Assembly (NCBI GenBank): GCA_041619555.1
Contig: JBFKDQ010000011.1
Coordinates: forward strand, 1-64,000
Reading direction: 5' to 3'
DNA length: 64,000 nucleotides
Origin: Oceanococcus sp041619555
Lineage (GTDB): Bacteria > Pseudomonadota > Gammaproteobacteria > Nevskiales > Oceanococcaceae
A program made the position numbers and the translations under genes. The notes under the pieces are model-generated. The model saw only the letters and a program-made list of their open reading frames with translations, made no database searches and was not told where the DNA came from. Within the stretch, counting starts at the first letter, position 1. Each line of letters starts with the position of its first letter. Of the stretch, positions 63,090 to 64,000 are shown one piece after another.

Positions 63090-64000
63090 GTGAACAAGCC
63101 TGTCAGCGAACCTACTCAAATTTGCAAGACTGCACTACAGAAGGCTCTCCTAGCGCCCGTCCTGGCGCTCTGCATCATTCCTGAAGTTCACGCCCAGGGT
63201 GACGACTGGGGCCCGCCGCTGGGCGCCGTCATTGGTCTGGAGACGCATGTCACGCACACAGACAATTTCTATTACTCTGTCGACAATCCGAAAAGCGCGG
63301 CGGGCATTGTCCTGCTACCCAGGTTCAGTTATGCCGGAGAAACGCCAGCCATCGACTGGGAACTTCGTGCCGAGGCTGAGTCGGCTGTCTTTAACGGCAA
63401 CACCACAGACAACTACACGGATACCAGCAGCACCCTGAAAGCCAAGCTCTACAATGGCCGCTCGACGTGGAAGGGAAGCGTCAATTTCCGCACCGACCAC
63501 GATCCCTTCGGACTGAATCGGACCGCTGGCAGCCAATATGAGAATCGGGAACTGGATCAGTGGCGCCAATCCTCTACCGATGTGATTTACGGTTACGGAC
63601 TTGATCGCAGCAGCCCGTTTGCCATCGAACTGCGCAACCGGTACAAACTTCTGCGCTATACGACAAACGAAGATGTCACAACGGCGCTGAACCGAACCGA
63701 TATCCGCAACGACATCACGCTGAGTCTCAACCTGAGTCCTAAAACCGCACTTCTGATCAATCCCTATCACCAGGTCATCGACTTTGACCAGGCACCGGAA
63801 GTCTCCAAACCAGACCGATCAGCGCAGACCCTAGGCGTTTTAGTTGGCGCAACCTGGTCAGCGACAGCAAAGACCTCAGGAACTCTGAAAATCGGCATGT
63901 CGCGACGCTCCCCTGATGATGGCAGCCCTGATTTTGACGGCAGTTCCTGGGCCATCGCGATGCAGTGGAGTCCAACGCAGACCGCAAGATTTCGAGTACA
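63090..64000 (+). CDS. Outer-membrane beta-barrel protein, BBP2_2-like (3' end outside window)
   Basis: An open frame begins at GTG 63090 with GAGGGG seven bases upstream and runs without a stop to the right edge (303 codons visible). An N-terminal signal (ALLAPVLALCIIPEVHAQ) is followed by alternating amphipathic strands (WELRAEAESAVFNGN, KAKLYNGRSTWKGSVNFRTDHD, LLRYTTN). It also has the ATWSATAKTSGTLKIGMSRR ... FDGSSWAIAMQWSPTQTA pattern I associate with the putative beta-barrel porin 2 family found near exopolysaccharide genes. It is three bases downstream of the FecR-domain gene, certainly one transcript. Confidence 0.82.
   Translation, partial: MNKPVSEPTQICKTALQKALLAPVLALCIIPEVHAQGDDWGPPLGAVIGLETHVTHTDNFYYSVDNPKSAAGIVLLPRFSYAGETPAIDWELRAEAESAVFNGNTTDNYTDTSSTLKAKLYNGRSTWKGSVNFRTDHDPFGLNRTAGSQYENRELDQWRQSSTDVIYGYGLDRSSPFAIELRNRYKLLRYTTNEDVTTALNRTDIRNDITLSLNLSPKTALLINPYHQVIDFDQAPEVSKPDRSAQTLGVLVGATWSATAKTSGTLKIGMSRRSPDDGSPDFDGSSWAIAMQWSPTQTARFRV

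Overview
This 64-kb window is GC-rich, densely packed chromosomal sequence of a gammaproteobacterium. The ftsY-ftsE-ftsX-rpoH block, gmk-rpoZ-spoT, bioB-bioF-bioD, ubiA, rpoN-hpf-ptsN-hprK-rapZ, rdgC, slyX, ampD and trmL all point to that class. An aa3-type oxidase locus with heme A synthesis, an HprK, and an apparently HrcA/CIRCE-controlled rpoH argue against the enterics. They suggest a Xanthomonadales/Nevskiales-like lineage, which is inference only. No rRNA, tRNA, IS element, prophage or CRISPR array was seen.

Layout. Positions 1-3.9 kb hold the end of an unidentified gene, then ftsY-ftsE-ftsX (overlapping starts and stops) and rpoH. The rpoH promoter is overlaid by a perfect CIRCE operator and the gene ends in a strong terminator. 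Positions 3.9-13.1 kb form a respiratory block, mostly on the minus strand: coxB (with a fused cytochrome c), coxA, a 35-residue membrane ORF, ctaG, coxC, then SURF1, a Sco-like protein, ctaA, ctaB and a CPA2 antiporter. One small plus-strand DUF2909 gene interrupts it. Positions 13.5-17.1 kb hold a molybdopterin oxidoreductase facing a 2Fe-2S ferredoxin and a Rieske oxygenase. Positions 17.2-20.8 kb hold bioBFD, divergent from comF around a possible BirA operator.

Positions 20.9-27.5 kb (minus strand) carry ubiA, recG, ridA, spoT, rpoZ and gmk. Positions 27.7-33.2 kb are a mix of small and metabolic genes: hypotheticals, a VanX-like dipeptidase, an enoyl-CoA hydratase, a GST, fabH, ppiC, slyX and yceH. 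Positions 33.4-36.6 kb hold a receptor-like Ser/Thr kinase converging on an ECF sigma factor. Positions 36.7-41 kb hold rdgC, a conserved-looking unknown, a YheT hydrolase, ampD and an Sfp-type transferase. Positions 41-45.4 kb hold two tandem DUF4105 envelope proteins and a DUF3015 protein.

Positions 45.5-57.4 kb (plus strand) carry an M16 lipoprotein peptidase, trmL, rpoN, hpf, and a complete phosphorelay without any sugar permease: PtsN, a catalytic-domain-only HprK, RapZ, EIIA-Man, HPr and Enzyme I. An acyl-CoA synthetase follows. Positions 57.4-64 kb encode secreted or surface proteins: two lipoproteins (one a metallophosphoesterase), a penicillin-acylase-type lipoprotein, a FecR-domain protein with a Pro/Thr-rich tail, and the start of an outer-membrane barrel that runs off the window.

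The most noteworthy signals are the CIRCE operator fused to the rpoH promoter, the HprK catalytic domain with an eroded signature in a permease-less PTS, an intrinsic terminator embedded in the signal-peptide codons of a DUF4105 gene, the convergent kinase/sigma pair, an 11-bp tandem repeat that gives stops in every frame at a convergent gene junction, and a hairpin-rich leader upstream of coxB.
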